Of a DNA stretch of 64,000 nucleotides, positions 12,425 to 23,381 are shown in pieces. The DNA comes from Hericium rajendrae. Taxonomy: Eukaryota > Basidiomycota > Agaricomycetes > Russulales > Hericiaceae. The notes below the pieces were generated by a model. The model was given only the letters and a program-made list of their open reading frames with translations. It was not told the origin of the DNA and did no database searches. How positions within the stretch are numbered: position 1 is the first letter of the stretch; each line of letters starts with the position of its first letter. The DNA lies in contig CM065879.1 in NCBI GenBank assembly GCA_033439255.1, positions 3,664,501 to 3,728,500 on the forward strand. Direction: 5' to 3'. The position numbers and the translations under genes are program-made.

Positions 12425-14345
12425 TGTTCACGAACGGCTCAGTATTGCCAAGGATCGCTCTGTCAAATGGACCATTAATATTGCTCGAGTCGGAAGATGG
12501 TGCGCGCGCTAAGCGCTAAGCGCTTCCCTTTCAGCCGCCATGGCAATGCTATGCGCGATGGCCTAGCCTCCCTAACCACTACCAACAGCGGGCCAAACCG
12601 CGATACATCGAGGCTAACACATTGTAGGGGTCATCTAGTCGGCTATGCAAGAGCAGCACCGCTGCGTATCCACGGATGGCAAGTTGCAATATTTCCTTGT
12701 CATACGTCGCCAGAGCCAGTGACAACAGCCAGGACCTTCCAATTGGGGTGTACAAGAGAACAAAGAAATATCCTCGGTACGAATCTCCTATCACCGAGCG
12801 CATTGGCCCCGAGATTCCTCAGGGCCTTTTGTCTGCTGACGTTTCTTGTTTGTACCGGCCTTGTTCTCCTGCTACAAATACGCGGCCTAGGTCTTTTTGC
12901 CTCTTCTTTACGACCATCAATCGAGAGTTCTAGCTCCCATCCTCCACAGAAGACCAAATTCCTACCTACTTTCCAGCCATTGCACATCGATCATGGCCTG
13001 CTGCAAGGCTTCAAGATCAGAACGGTTGGCTCAGCACGACGACAGTCGCAGCGAAAAGTCCATGATAAGGCTCGTCTTGCTTCCCAGATCTCCAAGTCCG
13101 AGCCCTCCGCCTTCTGAGTTTGACACATTGAGCGACGCTACGCCACCACTCTCCTCTCGCTTCTCCGCATCCTCCTCTCGCCACTCCTCTCCGGGCACCT
13201 CTCGCCACGCGTCGCCCTCTGTCGAGGACCCCATCGCCGAATCTATCTCTGGCCGTCCCTCACGGTTGACTTCACGCAACGTGCGGCGCCACAACGAGCA
13301 ATCTTCCACGAGCACCAAGTTCTCGCCCTACTCGCGCTCGAAGTCATCTCGCAACAAGAAGGCATCTACATCCCGTTCCTCCTCAAGCTCGTCCCCATCT
13401 CGTTCCTCCTCAAGCTCATCCACATCTTACTCCACCAACCCAACGACGCCTCCCGACTCGCGCTTCGGCTCCCCGGAGGTGGTCTGCATGCCCGCATTCC
13501 TGTTCCTCGTCCCATCCTTCCTCTCTGGCTATCCCGGTGACCCGCTGGAACAACGCGACGACGGATTCATAGAGCGATACATGGGCCGGGCTCCGCGCTA
13601 CGGATACGAATGCGGCCCGCGCGACATCGAGTTTGAGAACATGGTCCACGAGACTTGCGTGCCTCCTGTACAGCATTAGGTCATTTCGGAGTATTCTGCT
13701 CAACCGACGCCGCAGACGAGCAAGGCGTACGCCTTTTCTGCTGTACTGCCTTATCAACAACAGGCCGAGCTCGACTTCGAGTTTGACTAGTCCGGCTTTG
13801 ACTGGAATACATTTGCCACCGAGTTCGACAACACATTGGCAGCCTGGGCTTCTGCGCCCAAGAGCAAGGTGTAGATGACGCTCGTTAGCTCCAATGGACA
13901 GCCAACTTACAGAGCGAAGCTTGCGTCGTTCTGAATATGTGACGCACCTGCATCACCACTGGCAGCTGACATTGCAGTGTTCCTACTGATTGGCTATGAA
14001 TCAACAGCAGCGCACAACTCACGCCGGGCGTGAGTTGCCCTCGTCAGACAACGGCGCGCCGATGACACCAAGCTTGGTCCTCTACCAGATGGGATCTAGC
14101 TTGGGTCATCGTGACTACGGTCGCTGTCATCCTCCACCCTTATCCCGCATCCGCCCTATCTCATTCTCCACACCGCCCTCTCTTGTCTTGCTTTTTTCAT
14201 TCTGGTCTGCTGTCTGCTCGCGTTCTATGCCTCGCTCTCGCACTGCGAGCTCTACCTATGATTCTCCTTTTTTTCTCCTTTCTTCAGCTCGGACTCTCGT
14301 GTTGTACTTACTCCTTGGAGGACCCTCCTGGCATTGACGGACGCT
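12425..14345 (+). repeat. Tandem duplication, unit B (decayed C2H2 copy plus flanks)
   Basis: Second unit of the direct duplication, shorter than unit A because the zinc-finger exons and introns are missing. Promoter-side matches (ACGAACGGCTCAG, CCTAACCACTACCAACAG, CCTTGTTCTCCTGCTACAAATACGCG) and 3'-flank matches (CCCTCGTCAGACAACG, GGTCATCGTGACTACGGTC, TTGACGGACGCT) show that the copied block extended well beyond the coding region. Confidence 0.8.
12993..13934 (+). pseudogene. Decayed copy of the C2H2 gene, zinc fingers lost
   Basis: Paralogue of 9865-11633. The ATG at 12993 (MACCKASRSERLAQHDDSRS) sits where copy A has MARQ, but no finger sequence follows. The sequence goes straight to the Ser-rich block: ASPSVEDPIAESISGRPSRL, SRNVRRHNEQSST, SPYSRSKSSRNKKASTS and NPTTPPDSRFGSPEVV match copy A line for line. 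The frame runs to a stop at 13677-13679. Beyond it the C terminus is still recognisable but out of use: FDNTLAAWASAPKSKV, a stop, then TLVSSNGQPTYRAKLASF, matching FDNAVAAWASAP..FVSAGWQWMNGTQFASY in copy A. The first 228 codons could still make a Ser-rich peptide without a DNA-binding domain. I judge it a pseudogene, though expression as a truncated protein cannot be excluded. Confidence 0.8.
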
Positions 14346-14731
14346 ATATCAATATTGGTATTATTTCTGGATGTAAATACTTACCCCAGCCAATCACCAT
14401 CCAATCCCGGCTGATAACGCCTTTCTGCTTACCTGGGGGACATGAATCAACTTCATGATGTGTGAATTGCTGCCATGTTGTCACAAAAATCAAGTATCAA
14501 ATGCACTGTCGAAACCAAAACCAGGCTTGGAAATAATAGAACACGAGTCGCGGCGATTAAGAATAGAGGCTATAATGTAAGGTGTGTACAGGATCATGGT
14601 GGGCTTTCAAACCTCGGAGGGTGTCGTACGAGGAATCGGGGCAGATTCACTTGTGCCGATTCCTTTGAATCTTGATAGCTTGGGTTACTACGTTGTTATC
14701 GAAATGCTCCTGTATTGTAGGAAAGTGTCAG

Positions 14732-15637
14732 CTAAAGTAGCAGGCATCGCGAGAAAGGACATGCCTGGTTGTCCGCATCGCGTGCAAGTGCACGCCCTCC
14801 GCAACAGCAACCCCCCTCAGACTTGCGACAGCAGAAGCGCATTTTCTTGCCTTGACAAACGTAGTCATGGAGGAAGGCGTTCCATCCCGGTCTCCGCTCC
14901 GCACGGGCCACGGTCTTGTCTATCGTGAACATTATGGGCGGGAAGTCCACGAACATCGTATTGAAGTCCGCAGTGAGACAGATCATCCCCGTGCCCGCAT
15001 AGTCCTCCCCATACCGCCTCTTCCCGGCCTCCACCACGGCACGCTCGCCAGCTACCGTCTCCGAATTGATGCCAGGAACCGTTTTCTCAGGATTGCGACT
15101 GTCAACGACGCCCATATCCTTCAAGCAGAAGCGCTGCTCCATCCGCTGGCCGGGCTCGTTGCAATAATGGATATCGATACAGAACGTGGTGTATTTTTCG
15201 GAACCGGGGTTCTTGGGCAGGTTGAATGACGCGACGGCGCAGTTCACCAGCGATGTGTAATGGAGTTCGATCCAAGCGCACAGATCCTTCCAGGCTTGCG
15301 GACCTTTCGTTTCTGCTGTCACGTCCCGGCGTACCTCTGAGTACCACTTGCACTCGTCCCGGTGCGTAGCCCAAGAGGCACGCTGACAAGCTTTAGACTG
15401 GGAGGAGGTATGTAGGAACTCAGCACAAATGAGCTATCCGCTGCGGGAGTTGGGACGAACACAATAGTATACCACGTAGCACCCCTTGCACTTGCGGAGA
15501 TAAATGTCTTCGCATCGCGACGCTTGCTTACAATTTTTGCAATGGCGGTGTACATGGATAGGCGGCGCATTATGGAATACAGGTAAGGTGGATTCTACAA
15601 AACCAGTAGAGAGCTTGTCGCTTTGCTTGTGCTTCGT
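14732..15637 (-). CDS. MYND-type zinc-finger protein (paralogue 1)
   Basis: One of three paralogues here. The first visible exon encodes HVHRHCKNCKQASRCEDI, KCKGC and VYYC. After an intron (GTTCGT donor, CTCCCAG acceptor) it continues SKACQRASWATHRDEC, completing a MYND zinc finger (C-x2-C, C-x2-C, YC-x3-C, H-x3-C). The body has AWKDLCAWIELHYTSLVNCA, ASFNLPKNPGSEKYT, MFTIDKTVARAERRP and DYVCQGKKMRFCCRK, shared with the other copies. The short last exon ends ACPFSRCLLL. MYND fingers usually bind proline-rich partners; there is no SET domain. I find no in-frame ATG upstream of the finger exon. The position matching the paralogue's ATG reads ACG, so the start is lost, uses another exon, or is hidden by a sequence error. 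Confidence 0.72.
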
Positions 15638-16153
15638 CTGTTTTCACTTTGACTGGGCGTAAATGCGAGATTGCAGCTCACCTGAGAAGAGTGCCTGCAT
15701 GGCGGAGAGTCTTGTATGATGTGAGCATAGTCGTAAGTGACAAACTCCGGTGCTCGATCAGGAACAGTGGACATAATGAACTCCGGAACACAGCAGAGGG
15801 AGATCGGGCAAGAATCAAGGAGCCTGGTGGAGGAAATGAGAAGAGAAGCAAGTTGAACGCTGAGCGAATAGGATTTTTATATATCCCAAGTTCATGACAT
15901 GGCTAGTTGGTGATCAGGCTCGAAACGGGAATGCGACTTCCAGACTGCCAGTGAGACTACGTCCGAAATGATGCTCACACGTGGATCGATGCTGATCAAA
16001 GTATTCTTCAACCGTTTGATTCCATTATATACAGCCTGCAGGTATCTCAATAAGTAAGTCATCAAAGTCGTAAACCCACGTCGTATCACGGTCAACCAAA
16101 ACCTAAACCCAATCTGCATTCGCGTTTACGCAGGCCTAAAGAAACTAGCGCTG
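15638..16153. other. Upstream region of MYND paralogue 1
   Basis: On the minus strand this holds a probable 5' leader exon, ACTCTTCTCAG, followed by GTGAGCTGCAATCTCGC. It matches CTATTGTCAG/GTGAGCTGTTG before paralogue 3, so a spliced 5' UTR seems conserved between the copies. A TATATA-like run lies at about 15874-15880. No gene is seen in the rest. Confidence 0.5.
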
Positions 16154-18564
16154 TCACGATGAGAACATGCCCATGGGTTCCTGCGCGCCTCCTACATCCG
16201 AGTAGATCGCGTGGTCGAACTCAGTCGCATTGAGAGATCCCTCTGCGGGTGCTGTAAGACCGGACCATTTCTAGTGAGCAAAGATGTAGAGCGAAAGAGC
16301 GCTGAAAAGCACGCACCATACCACCACAACGTAGTCACGCCTACCGGGAAGGTGTAGCTTGCCTGTGTCCCGCGGAACTCAATCGTGGCCTGTACAGGCT
16401 GGGGGTTCCACGTAGTGCTCGCACTATCATCCCTGTAAATCGCCCTCCCATCAGCTAGTCCATCTCGTCGAGAGGCAGAATAAGGTCATACCAGTTCATC
16501 ACGACCAAGCTGTACCGTAACCAGTCCGATGAACTCGCGCGGCCAGTCATGTACGCGCCAACGCGCAGAGCCCAGTTAAGCTCCCCGCCAACTGATACGC
16601 CGATGCGCTTGCCCCACGGCCCGTTCACGTCGCGCGGGAGAATGGCACGCGAGGCCTGCGCCATCGAGTAGTCTGTGTTCCCAATCAACACGCGTACAAA
16701 TGACATTCACAGTACACGCACACTCTTCGTTCAGCCCGTAGCTCCCGTCGCTATTGATGGTAACAATGCCGCGGCATCCGGGTCCGCCGCAGCTATTGGT
16801 GCCAGGTAGCTTCGGGTTGCCGTTTCCATCGAGCGCAAGGTTCCACATCAGACCGGAGTGAGAGTTGTGCTCGATAGCGCCGATCCAACTGTGATAGTCC
16901 GGTTGAGACGAGCTTAAGCCGGGACAGAATATTGTACGCACAGATTATCCATGAACCACTAGCCCATAAGTCAGTACAATCTGGAAACACGGATGAGGAT
17001 TGCCGTACCTTGATGTTGCTCCACCAGTCCGAGCCGAGATTGCTCGAGCATTCAGTGAAGTAGATTTCCTTTTGCGGGTATGCTTGATGGAAAGTGTCCT
17101 GGTCGCTGACCGAGCCGCCGTAACAATGGAATGCGACTCCGGCAAAGGCATTTCCCGCTTGCTGCATCTTGATTTCATAGATGATATAAGCATCAGCACA
17201 AGTTAATGTACAGAGTGACTTACAAGCTGGATGGGATATCCTCCGGCGTCATCCCAGTTGTGGTCGTAGCCGATGATCTTCACGTATGAGAAGCCATTAT
17301 TGTTGAGGAGGGAGCGCAGGGCAGTGGCAACCTGCGCCTCGAGGCTGGCGGAGACCTTACATGTCGGGTAGCTATTGTTCGAATTCTCGGGCTCGTTCTG
17401 GACATGTTGGATGAGCGATAATGCAGATGGGAAATTGGGGCTCAACTGACCTGAATGGAGATGCCGTACAAAGTGAAGCCACGGCTCTGGAATGCTTGAA
17501 CACATTTCAAGAGGTAATTTGCATCTGATGGGGGTATCAGACATCGAGGTCTGTGTGGCTTGTAATTCAGCCGACTCACAGGTGTTGATCATGCTTGACT
17601 CGAAATTACCTCCCTTCATGGTACCACTATCCTTCATCCATCCTGGCTGCATGATTTATGTCAGACGTTTGATAAGTTACACTCAAAAAAAACGCATACC
17701 GGAGACCAAGGCGTGACGATGATCCTCATATACTGATTGATGGACTTGATGTCGTTGAGTACGGACCAAACATAGGAAGGAGGTGCGTTAGCATTGAAAT
17801 TGTTCAACGATGTATCGCCGGAAGAGTCGTCAAAGCTATAAGCTAAACCATAGCGTAAGATAAGAGGAACAAGATGCGATGTGAACAGAACGTACTGCTT
17901 GCTGAGAAGTCGGACGCACCCAATGGTACGCTGATGGGATGTCAGTATCAGTCCACGCTCTTGTCGCACGTCGCTAGCACAACCATACCGAATGAATGTC
18001 AAACCGGCAGCTTGCGCGCCATCAGTAGCTGTGCAATGTTGCTCTGTCAGTTGGACCGTGGACGCATCTCACGGTCGACTTACGATTAAACAGTGTACTC
18101 ATTAAGTTCTGGTAGTTGCCAGGGTTCTGGTTCTAATTGTCCACCCGTGTCAGGGCCAGCGCTGACATGGAGCTAACTAAACCAACCTTCAAATTGTTCA
18201 ACAACATAGCCGAGGAGTCAGCTGTCCAACAACGCGTCCATCAATATCATCTCTCTTCAAAAGCAAAGAAACACGCACTGAGCGAACCGCCGAAGCCCCA
18301 GACGGACTGGTATGTCGAACTGTCGTCAACATCGATGTCAGCGCTGCCTATAGCACCCGGGGACCCGAAGTTGATGGGCGAGGATGGTTTCAATGACGTA
18401 TACAGCTTCGACCTATCCCACGTTGTTTGCCACTGGAATAACAACAAATCAGCTTGCGACGAGAGCAGTCTATGACGACACTAACGATGTCCCATATCGC
18501 GTATTGGCCGAGAACAGGTCGTCCTAGAGCCGCGAAAGGCGGCGAGGGTAAAGCATAAACGCAT
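16154..18564 (-). CDS. GH30 endo-beta-1,6-glucanase (copy 2)
   Basis: Second secreted GH30 glucanase, oriented opposite to copy 1. Exons read WQTTWDRSKLYTSLKPSSP, GVWGFGGSL-type block (QSVWGFGGSLT), YSFDDSSGDTSLNNF, IVTPWSPPGWMKDSGTM, a QNEPENSNNSYPTC exon with the acid/base Glu, YVKIIGYDHNWDDAGGYPIQ, EIYFTECSSNLGSDWW with the nucleophile Glu, and MAQASRAILPRDVNGPWG. The C terminus is YAPAEGSLNATEFDHAIYSD..MGMFSS. The last intron (after TGGTGGTATG) is absent in copy 1, and copy 1 has an intron after RGMQ that is absent here. The signal-peptide exon starts at MRLCFTLAA (18564) but is out of frame with the following GRPVLGQYAIWDI, a one-base shift near 18528. Catalytic residues are intact. Confidence 0.9.
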
Positions 18565-18641
18565 AGCGACCATGAAAGCGTTAAGCGGCGGACAGAGAAA
18601 AGAAGAGGAGCAAAGTAGCGACCAAGGAGCTTGGTGCATAG

Positions 18642-19025
18642 CTATTCATGGGCATCTTTTAAAAGCTCGGTCGCGGCTGCAACCGGTGGAGCTGAGCCTG
18701 ATCCACTACGAAGCCCACGGTTGATATTCCCAAGGTGTTCTCGGGGAAAAGAAGCATCTCCAGGAATGCAATTGTGCACTAGTGGGGCTGCAGAGCTTGA
18801 CGTATTCGACGACTCCGCCTGGGAGGAATCCGTCACGAGTTGTAGTCGTTTGGGAGCGCCCCAGCGCATGCGACCGCAGCCCTCGTGTCTGCAAAAACAA
18901 CCGCTGCAGGTGATATCACAGCTGCTGTGATGGATTGACAGAGAAGAGAAGTTCGGTGGGTAGCATGGGTTCGTCATAAGCCTGCGGACGAGATCATCAG
19001 GAAGGTTGTTCCGGCGCCAGCCCAT
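18642..19025 (-). CDS. Possible small Cys-rich hypothetical protein
   Basis: A single open frame of 127 codons starting MGWRRNNLPDDLVRRLM, with a small Cys cluster (CDITCSGCFCRHEGCGRM) and a Ser-rich tail. No family recognised, no introns, and an open frame also exists on the opposite strand, so it may be chance. It lies between GH30 copy 2 and AP-1 beta-adaptin. Confidence 0.22.
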   Translation of the reverse strand: MGWRRNNLPDDLVRRLMTNPCYPPNFSSLSIHHSSCDITCSGCFCRHEGCGRMRWGAPKRLQLVTDSSQAESSNTSSSAAPLVHNCIPGDASFPREHLGNINRGLRSGSGSAPPVAAATELLKDAHE

Positions 19026-19592
19026 TATGGTTGCCTACGAGAACATCGCACGTCATGCATCATGCGTCGTTGCTGGCAACGCCAATAGACACGGTCCAGG
19101 CTAATAGGAACCTACAAACAACTTTAGAACGCGGAAGACAGTCAAAAATACAAACCCATGTGAGTCGAGGTCGCACGACGGATCTGGTAGCAGTCACGGA
19201 GGCCGCTCAGGTCGAGTCTCGGTATGGCAAGTGATAAACTTAGCCTATCGCAAACTTATGGTAAAGGAGAAACGTTAGCATGGCCAACATAGATGAAGGC
19301 ACATGTGCCAACTTGAGCGCAGGAACCTCAAAATGGGACCTTCCATTCAACAGAGCCCCGTCGCAGCGCCCAGAGCGGGGAAGCATATCAGGAAACAAGC
19401 TCGCTGGCATGCAGGCCATCCAATGATCCATCTCGCGTGCCCCATTAGTATGGGCCTACCACTTAGACATGCCGACAGCCCTTGTCAGCGCAACTTACCA
19501 CTGGATGGATAAGCACCAAGACAACACAACATGCGCTTGTACATCCAAAGCCAGCCCTGACCATAAGTAAGATACACCCATTCCGCTCCATT
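19026..19592. other. Intergenic, no gene seen
   Basis: Spacer downstream of the AP-1 beta stop, probably including its 3' untranslated region. No recognisable coding sequence. Confidence 0.5.
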
Positions 19593-22316
19593 CTAGAACA
19601 AGCCCAGCAAATCCTCCTGCGGTTTCTGCTGCTGTGGCGAAATCGGACTCTGCACCCCTGCCACCGCGGGCTTCGACGCGGGCGAGGGCATAATCGGTGA
19701 CCGAATCCCCCGAGCCCAGCAAATGCAGTGTTCACCTGCGGCTGCATCGGCAGACTCGAGATGCTCGTGTTCCCGAATATCGACACGAGGTCGTCCAGCG
19801 GGTTGCTCGAGGTTCCCGCGAGCAGGCTCGCCGCCGCGGGCGTTTGCTGCAGCACTTGCGTCGCCGCAAGTCCCGTCGGCTGCCCATTCGTCGCGGGTTC
19901 GTCGTCGAAGTCGAGCAAATTCTCCGCCTGCTGCCCCGCGGCGACCGTCTGCAGCGCCTTCTGCGTTGCGAGACGGTCATCGGCCGAACTGCCGATGTCA
20001 AAGTCAGTCGTGTTATTCCAGGTTTCCAGAAAATTGCTCGACACGTACTCCGCGCCCTTTCTTTGCATGGAATCGGCACCGACGCGTCCCATGCCGATGA
20101 ACGTCTCCGCCGGCTTGTGGTACACACTCGCCAGACTCGAGATCTCGCTGATAAGCTCGTTCAGCAGCGCGGGAGCCACGGTCGTCCGCGGCAGTGATAT
20201 TGGCGGCCGGTGTGCGAGCACCACGGACTATCAGCCGTGTCAGTAAAAATATCCGGGCGTCCGATAAGGACAGGAGCTTGCCTTTGCGGCACCGGGGTCG
20301 GTGGACAGCAGTCGCCAGTAGATGTACGCCCGGTCTCGAACATCAGGCGAGTCGCAGTCTTTTGTCGCCGTGTTGAGCACGCGCTGCACGATGCCCTGCG
20401 ACGTGTCAGGTTTGTACAAGAACAGCTTCACAACTGCCGTCAGCGTCTGAGCTGCACCTGTTTGCCATGAGAATGCAGGTCAGGAACGGTCAGCGGATCA
20501 GGGACGGTGCAGTGCTATAAATGTGCAGAACGCACCGGGTAGGACTCTTCTGTGAATGTGTCCACGAATATGGCCAGGAGCTCCTCCGCGTTATCGATCT
20601 TGTTTGCATACTCGCCGATGATCCAGATGAGGGACGCTTTCGCCTCGGGCTCGTCGAGCTCCTCAAGGTTGGCACACAGTGTTGGTATCACACCCTCATA
20701 CGTCGATGGATATCGCCGGAAGATGTCCTGTGTACAACAGGTCAGATTGCAGAGGTAGCCGAGTGAAAGAACTCCAGACCTTCATCACGACCACGGCCTC
20801 TTGCACAACATAGCTCACCCGCGTGGCGATAAGATCCAGAAGAACGTTAACGCAGCGCTCGGCAGCTGCGTCGATCTTGATCGCCGCCTGCCCGATAGCT
20901 TTGATACTTCTCCTAACAAAGTCCACGTCGACCTCGGAGGCGTACCTGCAAACCGAAGCAGTAGCATAAGCATCTCGCTCACAGAGCGGAAATCATCACA
21001 CGTACTCCTTCAGCTCGCTCAGCAGTGCATCCACGTTGTTCTCGCCCGCAAGCCGCACCATGATGTCGAGCTTCTCCACCTTGACATACAATGGATCGTT
21101 GTACTTGCAGAAGAACACGCGCATCTCGTTTGAGAGGATGTCGGACCGCTTTTGCAGGAGGAGATTGATATTCCGTAATGCAACCCACTGCACCTCAGGG
21201 GGTGAGGAGAGCAGCGTCACGAGCGGCGGTGCCATCTTGCGCACGAGTTGCTTCGTGAGTTCTTCGCGCTTGACGTTGCGCATGTGGATCATGATGACCT
21301 AGCGCAACTTCAGCATCGTGCAATAAGCGCGTAGCTTCGGCGGACGCACCCTGACTGCCCCAAGCACGACGCTTCCGTTTGCATGTTGGAACTGTGGGAC
21401 GACACGTTCGCAGATGTGCTCGCTCTCCTTCTCATCTGTGGCCTGGTATCGTGAGAGCGCGGACAGAATGGCGACACGACCCCACTCTGAACACTCGTTC
21501 AGCGCGATCAAGAGCTTGTTGAGGATAGTGGATGTGATGGTGAAGATGGCAGGATCGGAAGAGGATGTCGAAGGCTGCGATGTCGCTGCGACGTGGATAT
21601 CTGAGAGGGCTGTGACGGTGTTCGCTACGACCTGCGCCACACAACACCCAGGTTAGCTTCCTGACCAGCATGAAAGCGAGCCAAACACGCACCATAGGGT
21701 TCGAATCCGACACCATATCATGTAGCTGTTCCAAGAACCCGTGCTCAATCACCAGCTCCGGCTTGAGATCATACAGCTTCGCCACGCACAGCGCAGCAGT
21801 CTTGCGCACGTATGGGTTGTCATCATGGAGACATTTCTGAAGCGGGTCGGTCAGGTAGTCGATGATCTTTTCGACACGGATGCAGCCCATCGTGCGGATC
21901 GCGAGCGCGCGGATGAGCGGGTTCGGGTCGTCCGAGTCCTTGACGAACGTGTTCACGGCGAGAATGACGAGCTCGGGCTGCGTCTTGGCATAATTGATGA
22001 GATACAGGTACACGAGCTTCTTCTGCTCGATGTCCTCCGTCTGCATGTTCTTGAGCACATCCGGGAACAAGCCGCTGACATCTACAGGTATGTGTGGGCG
22101 GCGGGCGCGGGGAACAGGATATGGGCTACGTACCTTTGCCGACGGTCATGTTCGCGATGACACGCTTGATCGCATCTTTGCGCTTATCCCTGTACTCGCT
22201 GTTCAGGTCGGCGCGCAGCTCAAAGTTCTCGCCTGTAAAGATGAGTATGACAGCTTGACGGGAGATGTCCGGTACAACGGACCTTTCTTGGGCGCTGCCC
22301 TTGTGAACACGTTCAT
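19593..22316 (-). CDS. APL2: AP-1 complex subunit beta (beta-adaptin)
   Basis: Large subunit of the clathrin adaptor AP-1, which sorts cargo at the trans-Golgi and endosomes. The start exon is [11 protein letters not shown] (ATG at 22316), then [20 protein letters not shown] and the HEAT-like trunk: [95 protein letters not shown] and [21 protein letters not shown] flexible hinge holds the clathrin-box-like [10 protein letters not shown]. It stops at DLLGLF without an ear domain, as in yeast Apl2 and related fungal forms, at about 725 residues. The last 30 or so codons are one base out of frame with the hinge, near 19700 ([15 protein letters not shown]). AP-1 rather than AP-2 is inferred from length and hinge. 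Confidence 0.92.
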
Positions 22317-22779
22317 GTTGTGTGTTTCCAAGGTCAAGCGAGATATAAGAATGCCCCGTGAAGGCTTTTATGAGCTTGTAGCACCTGGTATCCGCAGTTG
22401 TAGAGTGAAACAGAAAGCTAGGCCTTCAAAGTGGTCAGAAAATGGATTACGTAATCGCTACATCGTTCTAACGTGGGCGCTTGTTCGACCTTACGACGAT
22501 TGGTCTGCTTCCACGATCAACTCCAAATCAACTCGCATTTCGTCCCAGTTTCAAATCTATCGTTGTGGTACAGTAAGTTTGTCCGGAATCCGTATCGGGC
22601 ATCGTTTTTCAATGCTGCAAACTATCCAACACTGACAGATATGACAAGCACAACACTACTGATTATCGATTTTACAAAAATTCTACAGGGAAAATGCATG
22701 GACTACTAATACAGTATTGGTGTACAAGGCATCGTAGAGGTATAGAGTACATGTTCAGAACGAGAAAGAGGTCCAGGAT
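22317..22779. other. Intergenic promoter of AP-1 beta / 3' flank of next gene
   Basis: Spacer of about 460 bases between two minus-strand genes. It should hold the AP-1 beta promoter and the 3' end of the CsbD-like gene transcript. No clear motif or gene. Confidence 0.4.
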
Positions 22780-23381
22780 TTAGTCGCGAGGTGAGTAACT
22801 GTCGCCAAGGTTAACACCTTTGCCGCTCGTCTCGCGCATCTCACCCCTCTCCTGCCGTTCCGGATTGCTAGTGAGTTTGCCCGTCACCTGCGCAGAAATG
22901 TAAGCTTAGCAAACGTAAAGAGGTGCGACTACGCGTACTTTCTGCGTCTTTCCAATGACCTTGTCCATCATGCTGGCTTTGCCTTCTGGCAAGTCGTCGT
23001 CATCTGGTGCGCCGCCTGCAACTCCCGTCAGAGTTTGCCATCGTCAAACAAACAGTGAGTCTCACCTGCGCGGGTAGGCTGGTTATCAAGCTGGTGATCC
23101 GTAGGCCTCGAGTCCACCGGGACGTTTTGCCCGCTCCGGTCGTCGACGCCGTATGTGGGCTGGAGACCCTGAACACGGTCGGGATCCCGGTTCTCAAAGC
23201 GGCGGCCCTGGTCGAAGCCAGTCGTCTGGCCGTCTGTGCGCTCGATCGTATCTGCGCTGTAATCAGCAGCAGGCTGAGCACCTCGCGCGCCGGGCAGCGG
23301 CTCGGAGGGGTTGTGCTGACGGTGCTGTGGGCGCTCGCCGACAGTGGTGGGGTTGGTGGGGGATGCTTCGAATTGGGACAT
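22780..23381 (-). CDS. Small hydrophilic CsbD-like protein
   Basis: Three exons. ATG at 23381 gives MSQFEASPTNPTTVGERPQH, then a long disordered, charged stretch with GQNVPVDSRPTDHQLDN. The second exon is GGAPDDDDLPEGKASMMDKV and IGKTQK. The third is VTGKLTSNPERQERGEMRE and TSGKGVNLGDSYSPRD. The segment DKVIGKTQKVTGKLTSNPE resembles the CsbD-like repeat common in small fungal stress-related proteins. About 165 residues, no membrane segment or signal peptide. Role unknown; a general-stress or hydration-protection role is only inference from the family. Confidence 0.65.

Noticed and set aside
5301-18564. A glucanase/zinc-finger biosynthetic-type gene cluster
   Set aside because: No backbone synthase, transporter or tailoring enzymes are present; proximity is explained by local duplication.
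19697-20246. Long plus-strand open frames across the AP-1 beta hinge
   Set aside because: They are antisense to well-conserved coding sequence and arise from GC-rich codon bias.
21688-21702. GGTTCGAATCC, a perfect tRNA B-box sequence
   Set aside because: It is the antisense of the conserved DSNPM codons in AP-1 beta-adaptin and has no matching A box.
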